Shown: positions 16,615 to 24,640, counted from the first letter of the stretch. The stretch: 30,002 nucleotides of DNA from DATNPH01 sp036703315 (GCA_036703315.1 DATNPH010000070.1:1-30002), one strand, 5' to 3'. Notes: generated by a model from the letters alone, not told the origin. Translations and numbers: made by a program.

Positions 16615-17970
16615 GTGGGACACGGCTTCTCAGAACATTTTGAACACATCAAAAAGCTAGCCAGAAAAGAGCAGCTTTACGCTTTTTTGTTCGACTTACC
16701 TAAAGGGGGAGACCTCCACAATCATCTGGATGGCTCAAACCTACCTGAATGGTGGTTTAAAGTAGCAACCGATAAAACGCTTAATCGTGGAAAGGACTGT
16801 TACACTCGCACCATAAATATGAATTGTGAGGATAGCAATCAGCCATTTATTTACTATCACAATATCAGAGAGTTTACTTACAACCGGCTTTCTACCTGTT
16901 GCAAGTCAGAATATCAGCCGATTGGTTCTCTGACCGAAGAACAAAAAAGAAGTTGGCTTTCCTCCTTAAAGCTTGATACAGATGATAAGGGGTGCGACGA
17001 ATTTTTTGAGGTAATTTTTCCCCGGACACGAGATTTACGTCATGAGCTTGAGATTATGACCGAGTTACTGGTCAAAAATATGAAGCAATTCGGGGCGGAA
17101 GGAGTTCGCTATCTCGAAACTATAACGTCCCCATTTAGATTTCAGGATGCTAACGGTAATGCCATAGATCCAGAAACAGTTGCTCGTCGCTTCCGGCAGC
17201 GTCTGAGTCAGCCAGATGCCTTAGCTACAGGCGTCATTGTTCGTTTTCAAATTTTAATCATGCGATTTGCTCCTGATGCGGAACAGCAAATCGAGGAAGC
17301 CTATGCTTTTATTACTCAGAACCGAGACCTCTGGGTAAGCGTCAATTTAGTAGGTCGCGAAGATAACAAGAAAGGTCACCCACTACGGTTTTTAGAAACC
17401 TTCCGTAAAATGCGCAGAACTTACAGTGGCATCGAGCTTTCCATCCACGCAGGTGAAGCTGAGGAACCGAATGATTACGTCCGCAACACGTTATTATTAG
17501 GGGCAAATCGAATTGGTCATGGTATTAATCTAATTAACGACCCCGATACGATGCTGCTAATGAGAAATAATCAGTATCTTGTCGAAATTAACTTAATCAG
17601 TAATCGATTGCTTAAATACGTACCAAACCTAACTTTTCATCCTTTCCCTGAGTATCTACGCATCGGCATTCCTGTTTGCCTAAATACTGATGATCGGGGG
17701 ATGTGGGACTCAACTATGACAGATGAATATTATACCGCCGTTACACTGTTTAATCTGTCATGGGATGAGATTGTCCAGCTTGGAAAAAATAGTTTGCGAT
17801 ACTCGTTTGTTGAATCTGAAGTAAAAGCCCAGCTTTTGACAGATTACAAAGCTGATATTGCCAAATTTGAACAGAGATATTCAACAGAGAACTGGTGTAA
17901 AGCATTGGATGAAGTTCAACCAATTTCTTCAGGTTATGCTAAGAAGAATTTCGATATTAGTTTCTCGTAG
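16615..17970 (+). CDS. Adenosine deaminase-like protein of the ADGF/CECR1 type
   Basis: A metallo-dependent hydrolase of the adenosine/AMP deaminase superfamily, 451 residues. The opening LPKGGDLHNHLDGS (His35, His37) is closer to the ADGF/CECR1 branch, which has PKGxxLHxH, than to bacterial Add. Further ligands and catalytic residues are in place: SIHAGE (His278, Glu281), NRIGHG (His302) and NTDD (Asp359, Asp360). The catalytic centre looks complete, so deamination of adenosine or a related nucleoside is likely. An insertion rich in Cys and Asn (residues about 60-125) distinguishes it. There is no signal peptide at the chosen GTG start, which follows AAAGG by 6 nt. The end overlaps the convergent phytase-like gene by 14 bp. 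Confidence 0.85.
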   Translation: MGHGFSEHFEHIKKLARKEQLYAFLFDLPKGGDLHNHLDGSNLPEWWFKVATDKTLNRGKDCYTRTINMNCEDSNQPFIYYHNIREFTYNRLSTCCKSEYQPIGSLTEEQKRSWLSSLKLDTDDKGCDEFFEVIFPRTRDLRHELEIMTELLVKNMKQFGAEGVRYLETITSPFRFQDANGNAIDPETVARRFRQRLSQPDALATGVIVRFQILIMRFAPDAEQQIEEAYAFITQNRDLWVSVNLVGREDNKKGHPLRFLETFRKMRRTYSGIELSIHAGEAEEPNDYVRNTLLLGANRIGHGINLINDPDTMLLMRNNQYLVEINLISNRLLKYVPNLTFHPFPEYLRIGIPVCLNTDDRGMWDSTMTDEYYTAVTLFNLSWDEIVQLGKNSLRYSFVESEVKAQLLTDYKADIAKFEQRYSTENWCKALDEVQPISSGYAKKNFDISFS

Positions 17971-19456
17971 TCACATTTAGTGGTTGGGCAAGGCGAAGCA
18001 CAATAAACTCATTGTCATCAGTGGTATTACTACGACGACCATTACCGCCGGTAGTGGGATAGTTATTGTCGTTGCTGATCAGGATAGTTTGCTCATTGAT
18101 AATCTGTATTGCCTCAATGGTTACAAAGGGGAACTTAAAAGGGTTGCCAGTACCAAGACTACCAGGAGGAGCATCAGCAGCAAGATTACTAGGATTAGAG
18201 ATGTTGAGCAAGTCCACGACTTCCTCTTTGCTGACAAAGCCTTGAGCATCTATACGATTGATATCAATTTTGAAGACTTTTTTGAAAGCCGCTGTGGAGC
18301 CTTGACCGTCATCGGTTTCAATTATTAAAAATTCGTGGTCATTTATCGCTGTCAGGTCCCCAATTTTGTTGCGATTGGGACTTTGCGAACTATAGGGAAC
18401 TGACAGTTTGTAGTAAAAGTATCGTCCCGTAAAGCGCCGTTTGGGGATTTCAAATTCAGAAATGACTAAACGGCTTTGGTCAGGGTCATCAAGCATCGGG
18501 CCTTCGAGCAGCGGGTAAAGCTTAATCCCATCCGGACTTAAAGCCATGCCCTCAAATCCTTTACTGCCACGGATGTTAGCAACTTGGAGGCGTGCTGTGT
18601 CGTTGGACAAGTTGAAGAACGCTGGGTTTTGAGGAGAGCGGAAGACAGTAGCCCCCCGTCCATATATCCTTAGTGTGGATGGTATGGGTAAAGAGAAGGG
18701 AGGTTCTAGAAGCCTGCCATTAGAGTCAGTGTGAAGTAAGAAGGGTCCGAATTCGTCACCAAACCAAAAGCTGCCATCAGGAGCACGGCGAAAGGATTCT
18801 GGGTCAAAATCCAACCCAGTAAGCAAGCGCTGCGATCTGATGGTGGGATCAACGGGAAAGTTACTCAGAGGACCGTTAGGGAAAGGATTAGCTGAGGGGT
18901 CTTTAGGATAGAGTTTAAAGTCTGCTGTAATCGGAAAGCCTGCTTTACGGTCAGGATCGCTCAGTCGCACGGGTTCCATAACGCTTACGTTGCCTGAGCC
19001 AGCAACTGCTGTTCGAAACTCGGCACTCAGCCGGTAGAAAACGAGTAGGGAATCAGCTGAGTTGCTCTTTGCCCCATAGCCATTGTCTACTAACAGGAGG
19101 TAGGTGCCATCGGAATTGAGCAGTATGCCTGAAAATCCCTGCACGGGTTGACCCTTGAAGGGAACAGGTTTGTTATTGGATGGAGCACCGGGAGTCAAGA
19201 ATTCTCCTGAGAGTGGTCCTGGAACAAATGTGTCTGCTGGCAAGACAGCCCGACCAATTAAGATAGCTGGCTGGCTTGGAGGTGATGTAGAAAGACTGAT
19301 GCTAGGGTTTGTTGTATCGGTATGGGAGTTAGAGGTAGGACGTTGAGCAAGAGCCTTTAGTAATGCGCCAGGGGCGATCGCAATTGACCCGATTGAGAGC
19401 GACAGCGCCAGCACTAAGCCCAATAGGAACAGCCAGAAACGCTTGATTTGTTGCAC
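17957..19456 (-). CDS. Secreted phytase-like esterase domain protein
   Basis: A 499-residue exported protein. Residues 1-38 form a signal peptide: basic KR, a hydrophobic core (FWLFLLGLVLALSLSIGSIA) and an ALAQ end. Then comes a Ser/Thr/Pro-rich linker and a beta-propeller-like domain of the 'esterase-like activity of phytase' family (PF13449-type). Motifs include GFSGILLNSDGTYLLLVDNGYG, LTGLDFDPESFRRAPDGSFWFGDEFGPFLLH and GFEGMALSPDGIKLYPLLEGP. Relatives are annotated as phytases or phosphodiesterases; substrate is not known. It starts at GTG, with GAGGA 9 nt upstream. It overlaps the deaminase gene tail-to-tail, so transcripts of the two would be antisense at their 3' ends. Confidence 0.88.
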   Translation of the reverse strand: MQQIKRFWLFLLGLVLALSLSIGSIAIAPGALLKALAQRPTSNSHTDTTNPSISLSTSPPSQPAILIGRAVLPADTFVPGPLSGEFLTPGAPSNNKPVPFKGQPVQGFSGILLNSDGTYLLLVDNGYGAKSNSADSLLVFYRLSAEFRTAVAGSGNVSVMEPVRLSDPDRKAGFPITADFKLYPKDPSANPFPNGPLSNFPVDPTIRSQRLLTGLDFDPESFRRAPDGSFWFGDEFGPFLLHTDSNGRLLEPPFSLPIPSTLRIYGRGATVFRSPQNPAFFNLSNDTARLQVANIRGSKGFEGMALSPDGIKLYPLLEGPMLDDPDQSRLVISEFEIPKRRFTGRYFYYKLSVPYSSQSPNRNKIGDLTAINDHEFLIIETDDGQGSTAAFKKVFKIDINRIDAQGFVSKEEVVDLLNISNPSNLAADAPPGSLGTGNPFKFPFVTIEAIQIINEQTILISNDNNYPTTGGNGRRSNTTDDNEFIVLRLAQPLNVTTRN

Positions 19457-19637
19457 TAATTTCTATCCTCTTCAAGTCTCAACGACTTTAGTTAAGCGGC
19501 TTGGAGCATCCTTGCCGTCAAGAGACACAGTTGTACAAAATATCAAAGCACTCCAATGTAAACCTTACGTAAAGGGAAGATGAAAGCTTGTGTAACTACT
19601 CCTTACTCTCTACTGCGCTTCTTGGTAATCATCTGAT

Positions 19638-20297
19638 TTAAGCTAACAACCCGCTTTTTCGGTTAGAAGTCCGCTGAATTTTTCTTGCCGGATTAAATAG
19701 CCATTCCAGTGCAAGCAGTACCCCGTTAATCACGAAGGCGAGGAGTGCCACCGCAATTACTCCTGCAAAAATCTTGTCGTTGCGAGATTGGGAAACGCCA
19801 TCAAAAAGCAGTACTCCCAATCCTCCTGCACCAAACTTTGCGCCGATAGTGGCGATCGCGATCGCTACAATGGTCGCCAGACGCACACCCGCTAAACATA
19901 TCGGTAAAATTAGGGGCACCTGTACCTGCCACCATCGCTGCCAGCTATTCATACCCATGCCGCGTGCGGCTTCGAGGATAGCTGGATCAATTGATTGCAA
20001 CCCTACTGAAAAATTTCGCACCAAAATTACTTGGGTATAGATAATCATGGCAACAACTACTGATTCGCGACTCAGCCCAAAAATCGGCACCAGTAGAATC
20101 ATTAACGCCAGACTCGGCACGGTGTAGAGTGTTCCGAGTAATCCCAGGACTAGAACGCTAAGCTTGCGGTAGTGAGTTACCAGTAATGCTAGCGGGAGGG
20201 CGATCGCTACAGCAATCAGTACGGCTAAGCCTGTCATCTGTAGATGCTCTAGCAGCAAGCTAGAAACGGTTCCAGGATTTTTGAGGATATAGCTCAT
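19638..20297 (-). CDS. ABC transporter permease, OpuB/ProW type
   Basis: A 219-residue inner-membrane permease with about six transmembrane helices and the conserved cytoplasmic EAA loop (EAARGMGMNSWQRWWQVQVPLILP region, about residues 109-132). GTLYTVPSLALMILLVPIFG and FGAGGLGVLLFDGV are typical of osmoprotectant (glycine betaine, choline, carnitine) permeases OpuBB/OpuCB. Members of this group normally sit beside an ATPase and a substrate-binding protein. Neither is visible here, so the partners are encoded elsewhere or the gene is an isolated remnant. It lies 45 bp downstream of the EamA transporter gene and may be co-transcribed with it. Confidence 0.92.
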   Translation of the reverse strand: MSYILKNPGTVSSLLLEHLQMTGLAVLIAVAIALPLALLVTHYRKLSVLVLGLLGTLYTVPSLALMILLVPIFGLSRESVVVAMIIYTQVILVRNFSVGLQSIDPAILEAARGMGMNSWQRWWQVQVPLILPICLAGVRLATIVAIAIATIGAKFGAGGLGVLLFDGVSQSRNDKIFAGVIAVALLAFVINGVLLALEWLFNPARKIQRTSNRKSGLLA

Positions 20298-20342
20298 CCA
20301 ATTGCTAGTTACAGGTTGAAGGCTTGGTTGGCGATCGCATCT

Positions 20343-22151
20343 CTACTTGGATTTTCTGGCAGCTGATTTTGATTTAGCCACTTTGCTCTGGCTACGCAAC
20401 CGCTCAAAACTTAAGCCAGCAACTCCCAGAGTCACTAGTACCATCCCAAAAAGTTGCTGTGTACGCAAAGTTTCTTGAATGATTACAGCTGCCAAAAGTG
20501 CTGTTAAGGCTGGTCCTGTTGCCCCAATAATCGAGGCTCTAGCGGCACCAATCATGCTGATGCCGATGTTGTTCAACAGATAACCGACGAGTGTGGTGCC
20601 TCCCAAGACTAGACAGCTGATGATCAGACTCGGCCACATGCTGTAGTTAATATTGATGGGAAAGACTTCCGGTAAGATAGACAAGCTTAAGCTGGAAAAA
20701 GCAAAGATGACGACAAAGTTAACCCAGCTGAAAGGAATGGGGTGTAGCTTTTTCGCGCTGGCTTGAGTCAGGATTACGTACAAAGCGAAGGTAATACCAG
20801 AGCCAAGCGCCGCACTGACACCATAGCCAGAAAGATTAGCTGCGCCACTACTGGGAATGCTGATTAGAAAGACTCCCAGCAAAACGATCGCGATAATTAT
20901 GCTACGAAATAGGCTGGGGCGATCGCCAAACCGCGCCCATGCCAACAGCACAGTGATGATCGGATAGATGAAGAAAATTGTAATGGCAACCCCGGCGGAA
21001 ATCGGTCCCAAAGCTAGATAAATCAGCACCTGAGACAAAAATAGAAAAAAGCCGCTGCCCAAGACATTAAAAAATAAAGGCCAGTCTTTTGATTGAATAA
21101 ACTGCTTGATGTCTCGCCATAGCGATGGATAGAGGATAGTCGCCAAAATCGCCATTAGCGGTATGACAACTAGCATTCGCATCCACAGAATCAGCAGTGA
21201 ATTTCCCACACTGGGAGCAATAAATCCTCCCAGTTTAAACATCCCGAAGATCGAGGACTTCTTGAGAATTACCCTAATGACTATGTTCTGGAACGAAAGC
21301 ACCAGGGAGTAAAGAAGAACTAGGATAAACCCCAACTTGGCATTTGAGGCGGATTGAGGCTTGGGTTGCGGTGGTGGTATGATCGCAGGCGGCTCTGGCT
21401 CTCGTCTGAGCGGCACCGTTGGCACTGATTGCTCCGGAGGGGAAGAGACACCGATGGGATTGTCATTGTCTTGTGGATACCCATTCGTGTCACGGCGCAA
21501 CGGGGAGGGATGATGAGTGGGAGTTGCGGCTGGAGCAAGGGGAGTGTTCTGAATTGCCGATGGCTCGGATTGAATTGTTTCTCTAAGCCGACTGACAAGC
21601 GTTTCTAAAATCGCCTCTCCTTGCTGTTCCAAACTGTACATCTGGCCCAACTGCTGGGAAAGGGAACTCTGATAACTGCTGAGGTCTTGTTGCAGTGTTC
21701 TAAAGGTTGTTCTTAGGGTGGAATCTAAAGAGGCGATGAGCCGGTGAGTATTCTGGTTGAAATCACTTGCCGTTGATGAGTGTGATAAACCAGCACCGTC
21801 GAGATTACCTTCAGTGGAAGCCGCATCTTTGTTAGCGACTCGCGAGGGGTCTATCAGCTGATTAAGTTGTTGGCTCAGTAGTTCTTGCAGCTGATTTGCC
21901 AAAGCTGGGGCAATTTGCTGAACCAACTTTTGTTGTTGGATAGCTTGCTGCTGACGCTGGGCTTGGAGTTTTTCGATGTCCTCAATTAATCGAGATTTCT
22001 CCCGTTGAAGCCGCTCAACGTCTTGAGACAATTGAACAACGAGATTTTGCCGCAGGTTTTCAATATCCTGAGTCATTGATCTCAAGAGAGCATCGGCTGG
22101 CTGTGGATTACTGGATCCAAAGTTTTCCGGTTGCTTGTCCGGTTGCTCCAT
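20343..22151 (-). CDS. EamA/DMT transporter with N-terminal coiled-coil domain
   Basis: A 602-residue fusion. Residues 1-200 are soluble, rich in Gln and Glu, with coiled-coil stretches (DVERLQREKSRLIEDIEKLQ; LSSYQSSLSQQLGQMYSLEQQ). Residues 200-275 are a Pro-rich linker ending PPPQPKPQ. From about 278 there are ten predicted membrane helices in two EamA halves, as in drug/metabolite transporters, with GPISAGVAITIFFIYPIITV and GAARASIIGATGPALTALLAA as the repeat signatures. The tail is Lys/Ser-rich (SKSAARKSK). Ordinary EamA proteins have about 300 residues, so half of this protein is extra; it may tether the transporter or sense a partner. Substrate is unknown. Confidence 0.9.
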   Translation of the reverse strand: MEQPDKQPENFGSSNPQPADALLRSMTQDIENLRQNLVVQLSQDVERLQREKSRLIEDIEKLQAQRQQQAIQQQKLVQQIAPALANQLQELLSQQLNQLIDPSRVANKDAASTEGNLDGAGLSHSSTASDFNQNTHRLIASLDSTLRTTFRTLQQDLSSYQSSLSQQLGQMYSLEQQGEAILETLVSRLRETIQSEPSAIQNTPLAPAATPTHHPSPLRRDTNGYPQDNDNPIGVSSPPEQSVPTVPLRREPEPPAIIPPPQPKPQSASNAKLGFILVLLYSLVLSFQNIVIRVILKKSSIFGMFKLGGFIAPSVGNSLLILWMRMLVVIPLMAILATILYPSLWRDIKQFIQSKDWPLFFNVLGSGFFLFLSQVLIYLALGPISAGVAITIFFIYPIITVLLAWARFGDRPSLFRSIIIAIVLLGVFLISIPSSGAANLSGYGVSAALGSGITFALYVILTQASAKKLHPIPFSWVNFVVIFAFSSLSLSILPEVFPININYSMWPSLIISCLVLGGTTLVGYLLNNIGISMIGAARASIIGATGPALTALLAAVIIQETLRTQQLFGMVLVTLGVAGLSFERLRSQSKVAKSKSAARKSK

Positions 22152-22491
22152 TTGCGTTTAACCTCGTATTGGCAGAAAACAACCTGGTTGAGGACTTAAT
22201 TGCCTGTTTTAGCTCTAGTTCCAGGTTTTTTGTATCTTAATGGTTTCATTTAACGCAAATTTCTTCAAGAAATCTGCTGCTTCTTGTCTTAGAAGCTTTG
22301 CGGTTTAGTAGATGTTGCTGCAATTGTATTCGAGGGAGAAAGTAAATTGCTATAAACTCAAATCTTAATCAGCACCCGATGAAGACTGAAGATTAGCTGG
22401 TGATCACTTTAGCAAAATGCCAAATGGCTTGCACTTTACCACCTGAAAAGCGGCTGTTTGTGTCTGCACTGGAGCAGACTAGGCCTTTCTA
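22152..22491. other. Intergenic region, no gene seen
   Basis: A 340-bp gap between the 3' end of miaB and the 5' end of the EamA gene, both on the minus strand. A short palindrome, ATTTCTT-C-AAGAAAT, lies at 22259-22273 and could be an operator for the EamA gene. I see no RNA gene and no convincing small frame. Confidence 0.4.
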
Positions 22492-23844
22492 TCAACAGGT
22501 TACTGGAATCCGTTCACCTGTCAAACTGAAAGCTCGCACTTCTGTGATTTGGACTTGCACCAGTTTACCTCTCAACTGTTCAATCTTGCCTGAGAAAAAG
22601 GTAAGGCGATTGCCGCGTGTGCGACCCATTACTTGTGTAGGGTCTTTGGGATTTTGGTCTTCTACTAGGACTTCTTCGATGCGTCCCAAGTAGCGTTGCG
22701 ATGCTTGAGCTGCCTTAGTCCCCACTAGGTGGTTGAGTCGTTGGAGGCGATCGCTCTTTACCTCCTCACTCACCTGATTGTCCCACATTGCGGCTGGAGT
22801 GCCAGGACGGGGAGAATAAGCCGCCGTATTCAGCAGGTCAAAACCTATATCTTCTACCAACCGTAACGTGTTCTCAAACTGTTCCTCCGTTTCGCCAGGA
22901 AAGCCGACAATTGCATCTGCACTAACGGAAGCATCAGGCATGTACTCACGAATCATTTTGATAATGCGGCGATATTTCTCGTGAGTATAGCCCCGTGCCA
23001 TTGCCTTGAGGATATCGTTATCTCCCGATTGGAAGGGAATGTGGAAATGTTCACACACATTGGGTAACTCAGCACAAGCGCGAATTAACCGTTCGGTGAA
23101 ATAACGAGGGTGACTAGTGGCAAAGCGGATGCGATCGATTCCAGGCACATCGTGCACATAATAAAGTAAATCTGTCAAGGTGTGCTGGTGACGACCTGAC
23201 TCAGTAACACCTGGAAGGTCACGCCCGTAAGCATCGATATTTTGACCGAGTAAAGTTATTTCCTTGTAGCCTTGGCGTCCCAACTCCTCCATTTCGGCGC
23301 GAATGGCTTCCGGTGTTCGGGATTGCTCAACGCCTCGGACATTGGGAACGACGCAGTACGTGCAGCGCTCGTTGCAGCCATAAATTACATTTACCCAAGC
23401 CGTCACCTGGCTGTCACGACGGGGTTTAGTGATGTCCTCAACGATATGAATCGACTCTGTTGCTACCACCTGATTTCCATCGAACACCTGTTCGAGCAAA
23501 TCTTTCAGGCGATTAGCATGTTGCGGCCCCATAACTAAATCGAGTTCTGGCACCCGTCGCAACAGTGCTTCTCCCTCTTGCTGGGCAACACATCCAGTCA
23601 CTATCAGGGTGAGGTCTGCTTGTTCGTGCTTACGCTTTGCCTGCCTCCCTAGATAGGAATAAACCTTTTGCTCAGCGTTATCTCGAATGGTGCAAGTGTT
23701 GTAGAGAAGTAAATTGGCATCGTTCGGGTCTTCTGACCACTCGAAGCCCATATCTTCCAGGATGCCAGCCATGCGCTCGGAATCGGCTTTGTTCATCTGG
23801 CAGCCAAAGGTAGTGATGTGGTAACGGCGGGGAAAAGTGGTCAT
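22492..23844 (-). CDS. miaB: tRNA-2-methylthio-N6-dimethylallyladenosine synthase
   Basis: MiaB is a radical-SAM methylthiotransferase that converts i6A37 to ms2i6A37 in tRNAs reading UNN codons. The 450-residue product has the three-part family layout. The N-terminal UPF0004 domain has cluster-binding Cys15, Cys51 and Cys85 (TFGCQMNKADSE, NTCTIRDNAEQK, TGCVAQQ). The radical-SAM CNERCTYC has Cys157, Cys161 and Cys164. A C-terminal TRAM domain ends ITEVRAFSLTGERI. All six cysteines are present, so the enzyme should be active. The ATG start agrees with the family N-terminus. Confidence 0.97.
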   Translation of the reverse strand: MTTFPRRYHITTFGCQMNKADSERMAGILEDMGFEWSEDPNDANLLLYNTCTIRDNAEQKVYSYLGRQAKRKHEQADLTLIVTGCVAQQEGEALLRRVPELDLVMGPQHANRLKDLLEQVFDGNQVVATESIHIVEDITKPRRDSQVTAWVNVIYGCNERCTYCVVPNVRGVEQSRTPEAIRAEMEELGRQGYKEITLLGQNIDAYGRDLPGVTESGRHQHTLTDLLYYVHDVPGIDRIRFATSHPRYFTERLIRACAELPNVCEHFHIPFQSGDNDILKAMARGYTHEKYRRIIKMIREYMPDASVSADAIVGFPGETEEQFENTLRLVEDIGFDLLNTAAYSPRPGTPAAMWDNQVSEEVKSDRLQRLNHLVGTKAAQASQRYLGRIEEVLVEDQNPKDPTQVMGRTRGNRLTFFSGKIEQLRGKLVQVQITEVRAFSLTGERIPVTC

Positions 23845-24323
23845 GGACGCCTACGACAAATCGGTCGAAATATATCAGGACTGTATCTATAGTACCTGGC
23901 TTCAACTACCCCACCCTACTCCGCGCCCCCTTGAGGTGTCGCTGCGTTGAGGGCGGGGATCGCATCTATCGTCCAGCGCAGTTCCGAATACCTCGCTCAT
24001 GCGTTCGGCTTTACCTCCATCCGACGATGCATTAGGGACGGCTCCCTACTTGGGCCCTCCCGCCATTGCTCCCTATCCTGTCTGATATGGGCCTTCAGAC
24101 CCAATCACTCCGAGGATGGGGATTCCTGGCGAATTTAGTTGAAATGAGGAGTAGAGAGTGGTGAGTCGTAAGTGGTGAGTGGTGAGTACAATTTTTATTT
24201 TTTATGGGTTTTTCAAATACGGAGTCTATCTAAAGAATTTTATGAGCGTCGTGCAGCCTTGCCAACATCCTAGGCTCAGAGACATCTAAATCAATTGCTT
24301 CATTTGTTTACAACCGAAAGACT
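23845..24323. other. Long intergenic region with a G+C-rich unexplained block
   Basis: From about 23900 to 24135 the sequence is clearly richer in G+C than its surroundings. It contains paired motifs such as CTCCCTACTTGGG and GGGCCTTCAGACCC but no recognisable gene. A plus-strand frame (23947-24138, 63 codons) and a short minus-strand frame exist, but neither resembles a protein I know. It may be a decayed mobile element or a repeat-family member. After 24190 the region becomes A+T-rich and leads to the promoter region of the RGSGR gene. Confidence 0.35.
24157..24187 (+). repeat. Heptanucleotide tandem repeat (AGTGGTG)
   Basis: Four consecutive 7-bp units read AGTGGTG, AGTCGTA, AGTGGTG, AGTGGTG, followed by a partial AGT. 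Short tandem repeats of this kind (STRR) are characteristic of filamentous cyanobacterial intergenic regions and vary in copy number among strains. Confidence 0.8.
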
Positions 24324-24337
24324 GTATTACGGAGTAC
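24324..24337. promoter_or_regulatory. NtcA-type operator upstream of the RGSGR gene
   Basis: GTATTACGGAGTAC matches GTA-N8-TAC exactly and is preceded by T, giving TGTA on the left. It lies 84 bp before the ATG of the RGSGR frame. GATAAC (24362-24367) is a modest -10 candidate 24 nt downstream, close to the usual 22-23. The 14-mer also contains TACGGA, one base away from the TCCGGA element described at some heterocyst-pattern promoters; I give that little weight. Base-rate caution: the six fixed bases occur about seven times per 30 kb by chance. Confidence 0.5.
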
Positions 24338-24421
24338 GACATTTTTTTGAAGTTTTGTCCTGATAACGCCTCTTGAGGTCTGAATAAGGCACTAGAAACT
24401 CTGCTATGGAGAGCTGTTTTT

Positions 24422-24565
24422 ATGTGCAACTACATGAGTGTATCTTCACTTCACTCCTGTTCAGGGAGTTGGGGTGATAAGGTTGTCTCTTCATCTGATT
24501 GGTTATTCTGCCGTCTTGCTGTTGAGTGTTGTGCTGATGATGACAATCGCGGTAGCGGACGTTAA
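24422..24565 (+). CDS. Small peptide gene ending in RGSGR, PatS/PatX-like
   Basis: The frame encodes 47 residues: a Ser/Cys-rich front, then DWLFCRLAVECCADDDN and finally RGSGR directly before TAA. RGSGR at or near the C-terminus is the HetR-binding signature of PatS and PatX (internal in HetN), which block heterocyst differentiation. By chance a terminal RGSGR-stop should appear in fewer than about one in a hundred windows of this size (my estimate from codon frequencies). GGAGAG ends 8 nt before the ATG; a second ATG at 24434 would give 43 residues. An NtcA-type box lies upstream and a strong terminator 75 bp downstream, so the gene looks monocistronic and nitrogen-controlled. There is no obvious signal peptide in this frame, unlike PatX. 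An overlapping frame has one, so a -1 shift or a one-base sequence error is an alternative. Confidence 0.6.
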   Translation: MCNYMSVSSLHSCSGSWGDKVVSSSDWLFCRLAVECCADDDNRGSGR

Positions 24566-24584
24566 CGGGATAAATCCGGAATAG
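24474..24584 (+). CDS. Overlapping small frame with signal-peptide-like sequence
   Basis: A GTG start 5 nt after AGGGAG opens a 36-codon frame: an Arg at position 3, a long hydrophobic core (LIGYSAVLLLSVVLMMTIAV) and AVAD resembling a signal peptidase I site, ending NGINPE. It overlaps the RGSGR frame, which sits one base earlier. Possible readings: (a) a separate small membrane protein; (b) the true leader of a PatX-like peptide, joined to DDDNRGSGR by a -1 shift or by a one-base deletion in this sequence; (c) chance. I cannot choose between (a) and (b). Confidence 0.35.
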   Translation: MIRLSLHLIGYSAVLLLSVVLMMTIAVADVNGINPE

Positions 24585-24640
24585 TGGCTAAAAGCCGCTT
24601 TACTGTGAGGAGGCTGAAAAGTTGAGTTTGAAAATTGAAG

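Noticed and set aside
22400..22693. Plus-strand 97-codon frame at the 3' end of miaB
   Set aside because: Most of it is antisense to the conserved TRAM domain of miaB; composition and content do not suggest a gene.
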